From Nannocystis exedens (GTDB taxonomy: Bacteria; Myxococcota_A; Polyangia; Nannocystales; Nannocystaceae): a DNA stretch of 64,000 bases. Below the pieces are notes generated by a model. The model was not told where the DNA came from. It did no database searches and saw only the letters and a program-made list of their open reading frames with translations. Position numbers and translations under genes: made by a program. Location of the stretch: contig NZ_NETK01000001.1 in the NCBI RefSeq assembly GCF_002343915.1, positions 4,536,001-4,600,000 on the forward strand, read 5' to 3'. This document shows positions 39,146 to 48,120 of this stretch, piece after piece; position 1 is the first letter of the stretch, and every line of letters starts with the position of its first letter.

Positions 39146-41698
39146 TCACGCCGGCGGCTGCAGCAGCGCCCCGAGCTCGCGTTCGCCGGCCGACAGCAGG
39201 ATCGCCACCTCCTGCAGGCCGGCCGCGTGCTCCGCCCGCTGCGCCAGCCGCTCCGACAGCTCGGTGAACGCGCGGCGGTTCTGCTGCAGCCCGAGCGGCG
39301 AGCCCTTGTCGCGGTTGAACACCACCGAGTCGCGCAGCAGCGTCACCGCCTCGGCGTCGCGCCCGAGCAGCGCCAGCACCTGCGACAGCGCCTCCGTCGT
39401 CTGCGCCAGCCCGGTCAGGTCGCCGAGCTGGGTCTGCACCTCCGCCGCGGCGTCGAAGCGCTGCTTGGCCGCCTCGGTCCGCCCCGCGCGCAATTCGAGG
39501 CGGCCGATCGTCTCCCACACGCGCCCGAGCTCGCGGACCTCGCCGAGGTCGCGATAGGCGCGCTCGGCCGCCCGCGCGTGCTCGAGCCCCATCTCGAAGC
39601 CCTCGGCCTCGCGCCCCGGCCGCAGCTGCGCGTGCAGCGGCAGGCGGGCGAACAGGTGCTCGGTCTCGGCGAGCTCGCGCAGCGCGACCGGGTCGCTGTT
39701 GACGTGCGGGTCGAACACCTTGCGCGACTGGCGGAGCAGCTGCAGCGCGCGCCCCGGGTCGCCCATGCGCACGAGCACCGCCGCCTGGTCGTTGAGCAGG
39801 CAGGCCGCCCCGATCGCGTCGCCCGCGGCCTGCAGCATGCTCCCGGCCGCGACCAGCTCGTCGAGCGCGCGCCCGAGCGAGCGCGGGTCGCCCAGATCGA
39901 AGCACACGCCGGCGATCGCCTGCGCCAGGTCGGCCGCCAGCTCGACCGGGGCGTCGGCCCCGAGCTCGGCGCGCGCCATGTCGAGGGTCGCCTGCGCCTG
40001 CGTCAACGTGAACCCGAACTCGTAGCCGGCCGACTGCCACTGCAGCCGCCCGAGCTCGATCAGCGCCTGCACCCGCAGCAGCCGCCGCGTCGCGCTGGCC
40101 GGCAGCGTCGCCAGCAGCGACAGCGCGTTGTGGGCGTGCTGCGCCGCGGCCTGCGGCGCCCCCATCTCCGCCGCCTTGCGGGCCGCCTCGCACAGGTGCT
40201 GCGCCGCCGCGTCGAACTCGCCGGCGAGGCGCATGTGCTCGGCCGCCCGCGCCTCGTCGACCAGCGGGTCCTCCAGCCGCGTCGGCACCACCCGCGACGG
40301 CGCCCCCCAGCCGTCCGGATCGGCCTCCTCCGCCCGCGGTTCGGCGGCGGGCGCCGCGAAGATCGTCTTGCGCCGCGCCGGCGACCAGCCCGCCGGCCGC
40401 GCCTCCGCCTGCTCGTTCGGACCTGTCTCGGGGGACACATTCGGGCTCGCCGCCCGCAGCCCCGCCAGCGAGCTCGCCCCCAGCGACATGTCGATCGGCC
40501 CCGACCGCTCGCCCTTGCCCGGCACCGTCCACGTCGGCGCGCCGGGCGAATTGGCTGCAGATGTCTCTTCGGACACCTGCGGGGAATCGCCCGATCCCGC
40601 GCCTGTCCCTGCGGACACCCCCCTCGCCGCGGCCGCAGCCTCGCCCGTCCCCGCGGGCGCCTCGCTGTTGCCGTGATCCTCGAAACCTGTCCCTGCGGCC
40701 ATCTCGCTGGCGACCTGCGCGGCCAGCCCGGTCTCGTCGACCAGGTCGACGACCTCGGCCGAGAGGTCGATGATCTCCGCGACCTGGGCGGCGCTGGGGA
40801 TCTTCTCGCGCGGCTTGGGCTTCGGCACCGGCGGTCGCGGCGGTTTGGCGCCGGCCACTTCTTCGCCGGCGCGCGCCCCGAGCAGCCGCCCGAGCTTGCG
40901 GTGCCACGCCTGCGCCAGCGACGGCATCAGCGACGTCGACAGGGCCGTCAGCGCCGACGTCGGCAGCGAGAACCGGCCCTCGCCGCGGTCCTCGACCGGC
41001 AGCCCGAGGTCGGTCGCCTGCTGCAGCAGCTCGAGCACCACCAGCGGCTCTAACGACAGCAGGTCGGCGACGATCCGCGTCTCGAAGCCCGGCCCGATCA
41101 GCGCGCCCGCCCGCAGCACCCGCAGCACCTCGGGCGGCAGCGTGCGCCACTGGATCGCCTGCGCCTCGCCGCTCGGCGGCTCCTCCCCGCGCACCACCCC
41201 GGCCGGGTCGCGCGTCCGCACCGCCAGCAGCAGCTCGGCCGCCGCCTCCTTCGGCTCGCCGTGGAACACCAGCACCAGCGGCAATTGCAGCCACCCCTGC
41301 CGCCGCACGACCTGGGTCAGCGCCGCCAGCGTCGCCTCGTCGGCCTGCTCGACCGCGTCGAACACCACGACCCACCGCGAACCTGGCTGTTGGGCCAGGT
41401 GATTCCACAGCTCGACCAGCACCGCCTCGGTGGCCCGCTCGGGCGCCTCGCCGAACAGCGTGCGCCGGCGCAGCGACTTGGCCCGGTCCGGCGGCTTCGG
41501 CCGCGCCTCGCCGAGGATCGCCTCGGTCAGCCGGCGCGCCTCGAGCAGCGGCCGGAGGGCGGCCGGCGCCACCTCGCAGCTGACCCGCAGGAGCTGCAGG
41601 TCGGGCGGCGGATCGGGCAGGCGCCCGCGCACCGCCGTCGCCAGTCGATCACGCACCCGCTGCCACAGTCGCCCGGACTCGCGCTCGTCGTGGGTCAT
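39146..41698 (-). CDS. Large TPR protein with degenerate STAND-like N-terminal region
   Basis: 850 residues from the ATG at 41698. The N-terminal third resembles the ATPase part of STAND/AAA proteins (WVVVFDAVEQADEATLAALTQVVRR looks like a Walker B strand; a winged-helix-like part follows), but no Walker A P-loop is visible. Residues about 330-430 are a disordered Gly/Thr/Ser/Pro/Ala linker. The C-terminal half is TPR-like helices (AEHMRLAGEFDAAAQHLCEAARKAAEMG, ALIELGRLQWQSAGYEFGF). Four palindrome copies fall in the linker and a fifth lies just upstream of the gene. No function can be assigned; protein-protein scaffolding is the likely role of the TPRs. Confidence 0.75.
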   Translation of the reverse strand: MTHDERESGRLWQRVRDRLATAVRGRLPDPPPDLQLLRVSCEVAPAALRPLLEARRLTEAILGEARPKPPDRAKSLRRRTLFGEAPERATEAVLVELWNHLAQQPGSRWVVVFDAVEQADEATLAALTQVVRRQGWLQLPLVLVFHGEPKEAAAELLLAVRTRDPAGVVRGEEPPSGEAQAIQWRTLPPEVLRVLRAGALIGPGFETRIVADLLSLEPLVVLELLQQATDLGLPVEDRGEGRFSLPTSALTALSTSLMPSLAQAWHRKLGRLLGARAGEEVAGAKPPRPPVPKPKPREKIPSAAQVAEIIDLSAEVVDLVDETGLAAQVASEMAAGTGFEDHGNSEAPAGTGEAAAAARGVSAGTGAGSGDSPQVSEETSAANSPGAPTWTVPGKGERSGPIDMSLGASSLAGLRAASPNVSPETGPNEQAEARPAGWSPARRKTIFAAPAAEPRAEEADPDGWGAPSRVVPTRLEDPLVDEARAAEHMRLAGEFDAAAQHLCEAARKAAEMGAPQAAAQHAHNALSLLATLPASATRRLLRVQALIELGRLQWQSAGYEFGFTLTQAQATLDMARAELGADAPVELAADLAQAIAGVCFDLGDPRSLGRALDELVAAGSMLQAAGDAIGAACLLNDQAAVLVRMGDPGRALQLLRQSRKVFDPHVNSDPVALRELAETEHLFARLPLHAQLRPGREAEGFEMGLEHARAAERAYRDLGEVRELGRVWETIGRLELRAGRTEAAKQRFDAAAEVQTQLGDLTGLAQTTEALSQVLALLGRDAEAVTLLRDSVVFNRDKGSPLGLQQNRRAFTELSERLAQRAEHAAGLQEVAILLSAGERELGALLQPPA
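40421..40702. repeat. Four palindrome copies inside the TPR-protein linker
   Basis: Copies at 40421-40438 (ACCTGTCTCGGGGGACAC), 40561-40576 (ATGTCTCTTCGGACAC), 40602-40618 (CCTGTCCCTGCGGACAC, perfect core) and 40685-40702 (ACCTGTCCCTGCGGCCAT). Read on the gene strand they encode VSPETG, VSEETS, VSAGTG and MAAGTG, all in the same frame. Confidence 0.75.
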
Positions 41699-41764
41699 CG
41701 CCGCCGAGCTTACCGGAGTCGCGCGCCTGGTGTCGCGTGGCCTGCCGACCTCGCTCGGATGCGA

Positions 41765-41782
41765 ACCTGTCCCTCGAGACAC
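41765..41782. repeat. Palindrome copy (ACCTGTCCCTCGAGACAC)
   Basis: One-mismatch core in the 86-base gap between the TPR gene and the PI-PLC gene, ending 2 bases before the PI-PLC stop codon. It may help end that transcript. Confidence 0.65.
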
Positions 41783-41784
41783 CT

Positions 41785-43521
41785 TCACCAGCCGTCCGCG
41801 ACCCCGCCGACGCCGGCCCCGAGCGGCGTCACCGTCAGGTCGGCCGCCGCCACCGGTCCGCCGGGCGTCGCCGTCGGCGCCACGAACAGCAGCGGCAGCG
41901 GGCCCGCCCCGTGCGACGCCGCCGCCAGTCCCACATGTGTCAGCGGCTCCGAGAAACAGTGCTCGGCGATCGCCGTCCACCCCACCCCGTCGCTCGAGCC
42001 GAGCCCGCGCACGCAGCTCGCGTCGGCCAGCCGCTCGAGGCGCACGAACGCCGGTGACTCGCCCGTCAGCCCCGGCACCCCGGCGAACTCGAACGCCTCC
42101 GTGCCCGCGCCGGCCGTCTCGCGCCGCTGCACCCGCAGCGGGTGATCGTCGGCGGGCCGGCAGATCGCCAGGTACGCCGCGTCCGCCTGAAGCCCCGCGC
42201 GGGCCGCCAGACACGCCTTGGCCCACGGCTCGACGTGGCTGTTCGGCGCGGCGATCGCCGCCGTCCACACCACCTCGCCCGCCCCGGCCAGGGCCCCGGC
42301 GAACAGCCCCTCGTCGCTGCCGCCCCACAGGTCTCCCGAGTCGACCGTCACCGTCACGATCGCCGCCGACTCGCTCGCCGGCGCCTCACAATCCGCGATG
42401 CACGTGAACGGCCAGCCCTGCGGCCCCGCCGTGTTCGCCCACGGATCTTCGTCGCGGTTGATCTGGTTGGTGGCGATGTGATGCACCCCCGCCTGCTCCG
42501 CCGCCGCCCACGCGCCCTCGTCGTCGGCCACCCACACGCGGCTGACCATCCCCGCCGCGCGCACCGCCTCGGCCACTGTCACATCCCCGATCTCGAGGTT
42601 GTGCACGATCGCCGCCGAATGTTTGAAGAGGTCCTGGGCGTCGCTCAGCCCGGGAGCGACGAAGGCCGCCCGCGCGCCGGCGTCCGCCCCGACGTAAGTC
42701 GCCAGCGGTCCCGACGGATCGTCGAGGTCGCCGCCGGTGAGCATCGCGATCACCCGCCCGCGCCACGCCTCGAGCCGCGGCCACGTGCAGCCGCGGGTCG
42801 TCACCGCCTCCTGCAACGTGGTCGCGCCGGGGCAGGCCGCCAGCAGCTCCTCGGGCCGCACCAGCGCGTCGGCGAAGGCGGCCGCGAGCAGCGCGTCCAG
42901 ATCGTCCGGCTGGTGCCCGCCGCCGAACCCGTCCTTCAGATCGATCCACAGCGTCACGACCTCGTGCGCGGGCACGGCGCGGGCGAACGCCGCCACCTGG
43001 TCCAGGCATTGCGACAGCGTGCGACAGTGCGTGTCGTCGTCGATCACGTCGGTGTGATAGACGAACCAATCGCCGGCGAGCGCCGCCTCGAACGCCTTGC
43101 CGGTGTGAATATCGAGCTCGAGCGAGCGGATCCGGTGGTACACGATCTGGTCGAACAGCGCCTCGTGCCGCTGGAACGCGTTGTGCGACGATTTCTGCCG
43201 CACCTCGTGATAGCGCGGCCCGCTCGCCTCGGCCCCCGTGGTCGTGTCCCCCGTCGTCGCCGCGGTCGTCGTGGGCGCCTCGGTCGTCACGGTCGAGCTC
43301 GCCGTCGTCGAGCTCGTCGTCCCCGAGCTCGTCGTCCCCGAGCTCGTCGTCCCCGAGCTCGTCGTCCCCGAGCTCGTCGTCTTGCCGCCGGTCGGGGCCT
43401 CGCTCGTGGTGGTCGTGCTCGCGCCGGTCTCCGACTCGCTCCCACTCCCGCCCGCGGTCGCTCCCGGGGCGCCGCCGCAGGCCGACAGGACGAGGGGCAC
43501 GAGCAACGCCGGGCGGAGCAT
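41785..43521 (-). CDS. PI-PLC-type phosphodiesterase lipoprotein
   Basis: 578 residues from the ATG at 43521. Signal MLRPALLVPLVLSAC has the lipobox LVLSAC. A Thr/Ser/Gly linker (about 20-95) includes five SSGTT-type pentapeptides. The catalytic domain fits the calcium-dependent phosphoinositide-specific PLC family: first His in RQKSSHNAFQRHEALFDQ, LELDIHTGK, second His in FVYHTDVIDDDTHCRTLSQCLDQ and VTLWIDLKDGF. The second half is a beta-rich region of unknown role. It would cleave a phosphoinositide or related phosphodiester outside the cytoplasm; the substrate is inferred from family only. Confidence 0.85.
   Translation of the reverse strand: MLRPALLVPLVLSACGGAPGATAGGSGSESETGASTTTTSEAPTGGKTTSSGTTSSGTTSSGTTSSGTTSSTTASSTVTTEAPTTTAATTGDTTTGAEASGPRYHEVRQKSSHNAFQRHEALFDQIVYHRIRSLELDIHTGKAFEAALAGDWFVYHTDVIDDDTHCRTLSQCLDQVAAFARAVPAHEVVTLWIDLKDGFGGGHQPDDLDALLAAAFADALVRPEELLAACPGATTLQEAVTTRGCTWPRLEAWRGRVIAMLTGGDLDDPSGPLATYVGADAGARAAFVAPGLSDAQDLFKHSAAIVHNLEIGDVTVAEAVRAAGMVSRVWVADDEGAWAAAEQAGVHHIATNQINRDEDPWANTAGPQGWPFTCIADCEAPASESAAIVTVTVDSGDLWGGSDEGLFAGALAGAGEVVWTAAIAAPNSHVEPWAKACLAARAGLQADAAYLAICRPADDHPLRVQRRETAGAGTEAFEFAGVPGLTGESPAFVRLERLADASCVRGLGSSDGVGWTAIAEHCFSEPLTHVGLAAASHGAGPLPLLFVAPTATPGGPVAAADLTVTPLGAGVGGVADGW
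43310..43383. repeat. 15-bp microsatellite, five units
   Basis: GAGCTCGTCGTCCCC repeated in tandem at 15-base period. It encodes SSGTT repeats in the linker of the PI-PLC lipoprotein. Because the period is a multiple of three, length changes would keep the frame. Confidence 0.85.
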
Positions 43522-43561
43522 GTCGCGAGCTGACCGCCACCGGGTCGCCGCTGTCAAGCCG

Positions 43562-43579
43562 ACCTGTCCCCGGAGACAT
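43562..43579. repeat. Palindrome copy (ACCTGTCCCCGGAGACAT)
   Basis: One-mismatch core in the 302-base spacer between the divergent PI-PLC and Ku genes, 41 bases upstream of the PI-PLC start. The rest of this spacer shows no gene. Confidence 0.65.
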
Positions 43580-43823
43580 CTCCTTCCGGTCGCGAGCGGC
43601 GTGTCCTCGCCGCCGCGTCCGCGACCTTCGCGCGGGCTGCCGCGCTCGCGGGCGTGATCGCCGCCTCGCGTCTCCGACCCGCTGCGACCACGCTGAGCCT
43701 GCTCTCCCCGCATCCTTGGACGCACCGCGAGCGCGAGCGATCGTCGGCCTATCGGGCCTCGGCGAAGCGCCTCGATCGGGCCGGGCGGCTTGACAGCGCG
43801 GCCTCGCGCGCTAGGTCTCCGGC

Positions 43824-44762
43824 ATGCCGGCCAGGGCAATTTGGGAAGGAACCATCGGCTTCGGCCTCGTGCAGATCCCCGTCGGGCTGTACTCCGCCGA
43901 ATCGAGGGACGAGCTCAATTTCGACCTCCTCGACCGGCGCGACATGTCGCCCGTCGGATATCAGCGGTACAACCGCGAGACCGGCGAGCCGGTCGATTGG
44001 GACGACATCGTCAAGGGTTACGCCGTCAAGAAGGGCGAGTACGTGATCCTCGAGAACGAGGACTTCAAGCGCGCCAACGTCAAGGCGACCCAGACCGTCG
44101 ACATCGTCCAGTTCACCGACGCCGACGCGATCGACCCGACCTACTTCGAGAAGCCGTACTACCTCGTGCCGGGCAAGCGCGGCGCCAAGCCGTACGTGCT
44201 GCTGCGCGAGGCGCTGCGCAAGTCGGGCAAGGTCGGCATCGCCCGCGTCGTCATCCGCACGCGCGAGAGCCTCGCGGCGGTGATGGTCAAGGGCGACGCC
44301 CTCGTGCTCGAGCTGCTGCGCTACGCGCACGAGCTGCATCCGCTCGAGGACTACGACCTGCCGACCGGCAAGGACGCCCCCAAGGTGTCGGCGCCCGAGC
44401 TCAGGATGGCCGAGCGGCTCATCGACGAGATGACCGCCGAGTTCAAGCCCGAGGAGTTCAAGGACACCTACCGCGACGAGCTCCTGGCCTTCATCAAGCG
44501 CAAGTGGAAGGGCGAGGAGGTCGAGGAGGTCGACGTCGAGGCCGAGGCGCCGGCCACCAACGTGGTCGACATGATGGCGCTGCTGAAGAAGAGCCTCCAG
44601 CGCGGCGGCAAGGCCGGCGCCGAGGAGGCCGACAAGCAGAAGAACAAGCCGAAGCGCACCGCCGCCCGTAACCCGCGCCCGGCGAAGGCCAAGAAGGCCG
44701 CGGCCACCAACCGCAAGAAGACGGCCAAGCGGGCCAAGACGGCCCGGCGAAAGGCGGCCTGA
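43824..44762 (+). CDS. ku: Ku DNA-end-binding protein of bacterial NHEJ
   Basis: 312 residues. The core (about 1-245) is a typical bacterial Ku: MPARAIWEGTIGFGLVQIPV, GYQRYNRETGEPVDWDDIVKGY, VDIVQFTDADAIDPTYFEKPYYL and the helical LRMAERLIDEMTAEFKPEEFKDTYR. Residues 250-312 form a Lys/Ala-rich tail (AKKAAATNRKKTAKRAKTAR) like the DNA-binding extension of long Ku proteins. It forms a ring dimer on broken ends and recruits LigD, which follows with a one-base overlap (TGATG). Confidence 0.93.
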   Translation: MPARAIWEGTIGFGLVQIPVGLYSAESRDELNFDLLDRRDMSPVGYQRYNRETGEPVDWDDIVKGYAVKKGEYVILENEDFKRANVKATQTVDIVQFTDADAIDPTYFEKPYYLVPGKRGAKPYVLLREALRKSGKVGIARVVIRTRESLAAVMVKGDALVLELLRYAHELHPLEDYDLPTGKDAPKVSAPELRMAERLIDEMTAEFKPEEFKDTYRDELLAFIKRKWKGEEVEEVDVEAEAPATNVVDMMALLKKSLQRGGKAGAEEADKQKNKPKRTAARNPRPAKAKKAAATNRKKTAKRAKTARRKAA

Positions 44763-47527
44763 TGTCGCTCGCGCGCTACCATCAGAAGCGCGACTTCGCC
44801 GTCACGCCGGAGCCGCGCGGCAAGGCGCCCAAGAGCGGCTCGCAGGGCGAGTTCATCATTCACAAGCACGCCGCCCGCCGTCTGCACTACGACATCCGGC
44901 TCGAGCTCGACGGCGTGCTCAAGAGCTGGGCCTGCCCCAAGGGCCCGAGCCTCGACCCGCACGACAAGCGGCTCGCCGTCCACGTCGAGGACCACCCGCT
45001 CGAGTACGGCGACTTCGAGGGCACCATCCCGCAGGGCGAGTACGGCGGCGGCTCCGTGATCTTGTGGGACCGCGGCCGCTGGTACCCCGAAGGCGACGCG
45101 CGCGCCGGCTACCGCGCCGGCAAGCTCAAGTTCCGCTTCGACGGCCACAAGCTCCAGGGCAGCTACACCCTCGTCCGCATGCACGGCCGCCGCGACGACG
45201 ACACCGACAACTGGCTGCTGATCAAGGAGCGCGACGAGGTCGCCAGCGACGACGGCGAGGCCCTCGTGCGCGACCAGCCGGAGAGCATCCTCAGCGGCCG
45301 CACCGTCGAGGAGGTCGCCGCCGGCGAGCCGCCGAAGAAGAAGGCCCGCAAGACCACCAACAAGCAGGCCAAAGGCAAGCCGAGCAACAAGTCGACCCGC
45401 CGCCCCGCGGGCAACAAGCCGGCCAGGAGCGACGCCGCCAACGCCGCCGTCAAGGCGGTCGCGAAGAAGCCCGCCGCCAAGAAGAAGAAGTCGGCCAAGA
45501 AGCGGTCCGCCAGCGACGAACCCGCGCGCCTGCCGACGGCGAAGCAGGCGACCAAGAAGACCGCCACCAAGAAGGCCGCCAAGAAGACGACCAAGCGACC
45601 GCGCGCGGCCAAGAAGAAGTCGACCAAGAAGGCCGCCGCCACTGCAAAAAAATCAGCGTCCGAGCGTCCGCTCCCCGAGCGCGTCGCGCCGGAGCTGGCC
45701 ACCTTGGTGGATAACGTCCCGCCCGGCGACGATTGGTGCCACGAGATCAAGTTCGACGGCTATCGCCTGCTCGCCCGCGTCGACGAGGGCGACGTCCGGT
45801 TGATCACCCGCGGCGAACAGGACTGGACCGAGCGGCTCGCCCCGCTCGCCCGGTCGCTGCAGGGCCGGCTCGGCGATCACCGGGCCCTCGTCGACGGCGA
45901 GCTCGTGCACGTCGACGAGGACGGGCTGACCCGCTTCGGCCCGCTGCAGGCCGCGCTCGCGGAGAATCGGCCCGGCGAGCTCGTGTTCTACGCGTTCGAC
46001 CTGCTCCACCTCGACGGCCACGACCTGCGCGGCCTGCCCTTGATCGAGCGCAAGAAGCTGCTGGCCGAGCTGCTCCCGCCCGAGGACGCGCCCGGTCGCG
46101 TGCGGCTGTCGGAGCACATCGTCGGCGGCGGCGAGGAGCTGCTCGCGCGCGCCTGCTCGCTCGGCCTCGAGGGCATCCTCGCCAAGCGCGCCGACGCCCC
46201 GTACAAGAGCGGCCGCACCCGCGACTGGCTGAAGATCAAGTGCGGCCGCCGCCAGGAGGTCGTCGTCGGCGGCTACGCGACCGCGCGCAGCGGCCCGCGG
46301 GCGCTCGGCGCCCTGTTGGTCGGCGTGTTCGACGACGACGGCAAGCTGCAGTACGCCGGCAAGGTCGGCACCGGCTTCGACTTCGCCGAGGCCGCGCGCC
46401 TGCACAAGCTGCTCAGCGCGCGAGAGGTCGCCCGCTCCCCGTTCGCCGGTCGCCTGCCCACCGGCCTCGGCGACGTCCACTTCGTCCGCCCCGACGTCGT
46501 CGTCGAGGTCCGCTTCGGCGAGTGGACGCGCGACGACCGGATCCGCCACGCCGTCTACGAGGGCGTGCGCGAGGACAAGCGGCCGAAGCAGGTCCACCGC
46601 GAGGCCCCCGCCCCCACCCCGGACAGCGCCGGCGTCGAGGTCCTCGGCGTCCCGTTGTCGAACCCGGGGCGCGTGCTGTGGCCGGACGACGACATCACCA
46701 AGCGCGACCTCGCCGAGTACTATGAAAAGATCGTCGACTGGATCCTCCCGCACGTCGCCGACCGTCCGCTCAGCCTGGTGCGTTGCCCCGACGGCATCGG
46801 CAAGCCGTGCTTCTTCCAGCGGCACATGAAGCACGACCTGCCCGACGGCATCCAGGCGATCGAGATCGGCGACGAGGACGAGCCGGCCTACGTCTACGTC
46901 CGCGACGCCCGCGGCCTGATCGGGCTGGCGCAGATCGGCGCGCTCGAATTGCACGCCTGGGGCGCCACCGTCGCCGACCCCGACGGCCCCGACCGCCTGG
47001 TCCTCGACCTCGACCCCGCCGAGGATGTCCCCTGGGACCTGGTCAAAGGTGCAGCGAAAGCCATGCGCGAGCGCCTCGCCCGGATCGACCTCGACAGTTT
47101 CCTGAAAACCACCGGCGGCAAGGGGTTGCACGTGGTCGTCCCGCTGACCGCCGGACGCCAGAGCTGGGCCGAGGTCAAGGCGTTCGCTCGCGGGATCGCC
47201 CGCGAGTTCAGCCTCGCCGACCCCGAGCATTTCGTCGACGTCGCCGCCAAGCACAAGCGGCGCGGCAAGATCTACGTCGATTACCTCCGCAACGACCGCG
47301 GCGCCACCAGCGTCGCCGCCTACTCGCCCCGGGCCCGCCCGGGCGCGTCGGTGTCCGTCCCGCTGCGCTGGTCCGAGCTGGCCGGCCTCGCCGACCCCAA
47401 GGCCTACGACATGGACAGCACCGTCGCTCGCCTCGCCAAGCTGCGCAGCGACCCCTGGCGCGAGCTGGCGCGCGTCCGCCAGGTGCTCACGGCGCAGCGC
47501 CTGCGCGCGGTCGGTGCCAAGGTTTGA
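44762..47527 (+). CDS. ligD: Multifunctional NHEJ ligase LigD (phosphoesterase-ligase-polymerase)
   Basis: 921 residues in Pseudomonas-type order. The phosphoesterase domain (1-165) has FIIHKHAARRLHYDIRLELDG and EYGGGSVILWD. A Lys/Ala linker (about 185-305) resembles histone-H1 tails. The ATP-dependent ligase (about 310-620) has nucleotidyl Lys in HEIKFDGYR, then YAFDLLHLDG, GLEGILAKR and WLKIKCGRR. The primase-polymerase domain (about 625-921) has NPGRVLWPDD, HAWGAT, LDLDPAEDVPW with the metal Asp pair and FLKTTGGKGLHVVVPL. With Ku it processes and seals double-strand breaks. Start chosen at the ATG overlapping the Ku stop. Confidence 0.95.
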   Translation: MSLARYHQKRDFAVTPEPRGKAPKSGSQGEFIIHKHAARRLHYDIRLELDGVLKSWACPKGPSLDPHDKRLAVHVEDHPLEYGDFEGTIPQGEYGGGSVILWDRGRWYPEGDARAGYRAGKLKFRFDGHKLQGSYTLVRMHGRRDDDTDNWLLIKERDEVASDDGEALVRDQPESILSGRTVEEVAAGEPPKKKARKTTNKQAKGKPSNKSTRRPAGNKPARSDAANAAVKAVAKKPAAKKKKSAKKRSASDEPARLPTAKQATKKTATKKAAKKTTKRPRAAKKKSTKKAAATAKKSASERPLPERVAPELATLVDNVPPGDDWCHEIKFDGYRLLARVDEGDVRLITRGEQDWTERLAPLARSLQGRLGDHRALVDGELVHVDEDGLTRFGPLQAALAENRPGELVFYAFDLLHLDGHDLRGLPLIERKKLLAELLPPEDAPGRVRLSEHIVGGGEELLARACSLGLEGILAKRADAPYKSGRTRDWLKIKCGRRQEVVVGGYATARSGPRALGALLVGVFDDDGKLQYAGKVGTGFDFAEAARLHKLLSAREVARSPFAGRLPTGLGDVHFVRPDVVVEVRFGEWTRDDRIRHAVYEGVREDKRPKQVHREAPAPTPDSAGVEVLGVPLSNPGRVLWPDDDITKRDLAEYYEKIVDWILPHVADRPLSLVRCPDGIGKPCFFQRHMKHDLPDGIQAIEIGDEDEPAYVYVRDARGLIGLAQIGALELHAWGATVADPDGPDRLVLDLDPAEDVPWDLVKGAAKAMRERLARIDLDSFLKTTGGKGLHVVVPLTAGRQSWAEVKAFARGIAREFSLADPEHFVDVAAKHKRRGKIYVDYLRNDRGATSVAAYSPRARPGASVSVPLRWSELAGLADPKAYDMDSTVARLAKLRSDPWRELARVRQVLTAQRLRAVGAKV

Positions 47528-47540
47528 TGGCCTTCGGGAC

Positions 47541-47556
47541 ATGCCCCGAAGAACAT
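47541..47556. repeat. Imperfect palindrome copy (ATGCCCCGAAGAACAT)
   Basis: In the 38-base gap between convergent ligD and the PHA-type gene. An outer GGGACATG/CATTGTCC pairing extends the stem, so it may act as a shared transcript end. Confidence 0.5.
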
Positions 47557-47565
47557 TGTCCATTC

Positions 47566-47868
47566 CTATCGCAGCAGGCGGTCGAGCTCGTCGTGGATCT
47601 TGCCCTCGACCGCGCCCCGGAACCCGCGCAGCACCAGCGGCAGGTCGATCTCCACCCGCACGCTGGAGTCGTCGACGCTGACCGTCCCCGACGTCCCGCG
47701 GGCCGCCCCGCGCGGCGTATCGAAGGTCAACTGGTCGCCCTTCCAGTGCCAGCGGATCCCCAGCTTCGCCTCCATGCTGAGCGCCAGGGACTCCGTCTTC
47801 TGCCGCGCCATCGCCTTACCCAGGGCGTTCGGGCGACGAATGCTGATGTTGGCCATGACCTGCAGCAT
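47566..47868 (-). CDS. Polyhydroxyalkanoic acid system family protein
   Basis: 100 residues from the ATG at 47868 with GGAGG 9 nt upstream; an internal Met (MANISIRRP) is the alternative. It matches the small PHA-granule-region family: ISIRRPNALGKAMARQKTESLA, then W-x-W-KGDQLTF and VRVEIDLPLVLRGFRGAVEGKIHDELDRLL. These proteins occur with or without PHA synthase genes, and none is visible here. Role in granule biology is presumed from the family name only. Confidence 0.75.
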   Translation of the reverse strand: MLQVMANISIRRPNALGKAMARQKTESLALSMEAKLGIRWHWKGDQLTFDTPRGAARGTSGTVSVDDSSVRVEIDLPLVLRGFRGAVEGKIHDELDRLLR

Positions 47869-48120
47869 GACTCGAGACCTCCGCTCGACCACCGCGGATC
47901 TCCGTCACGCGTCGCCCCGCTCCGACGCGTCTCACATTGCTCGATCCCTCGCGAAAAACTGCGCCGTGCGGCCGTACCGCGCCCTCCGCGCCCGCGACAC
48001 GGCCGGCCGCACGCGCGTGCGAACGCCAGCGCGCGCGCGCAGGCCCGGTCGCGCCTGCGGATGCGCGTCGTCGCGCCGCGCTCCCCGGCGGCGGCGCGGG
48101 CGTGGTAGAAGGCGCCCGTC

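Noticed and set aside
43941..43960. GACATGTC in the ku gene as a palindrome copy
   Set aside because: It encodes RDMSPVGY, a conserved Ku segment, and lacks a second arm.
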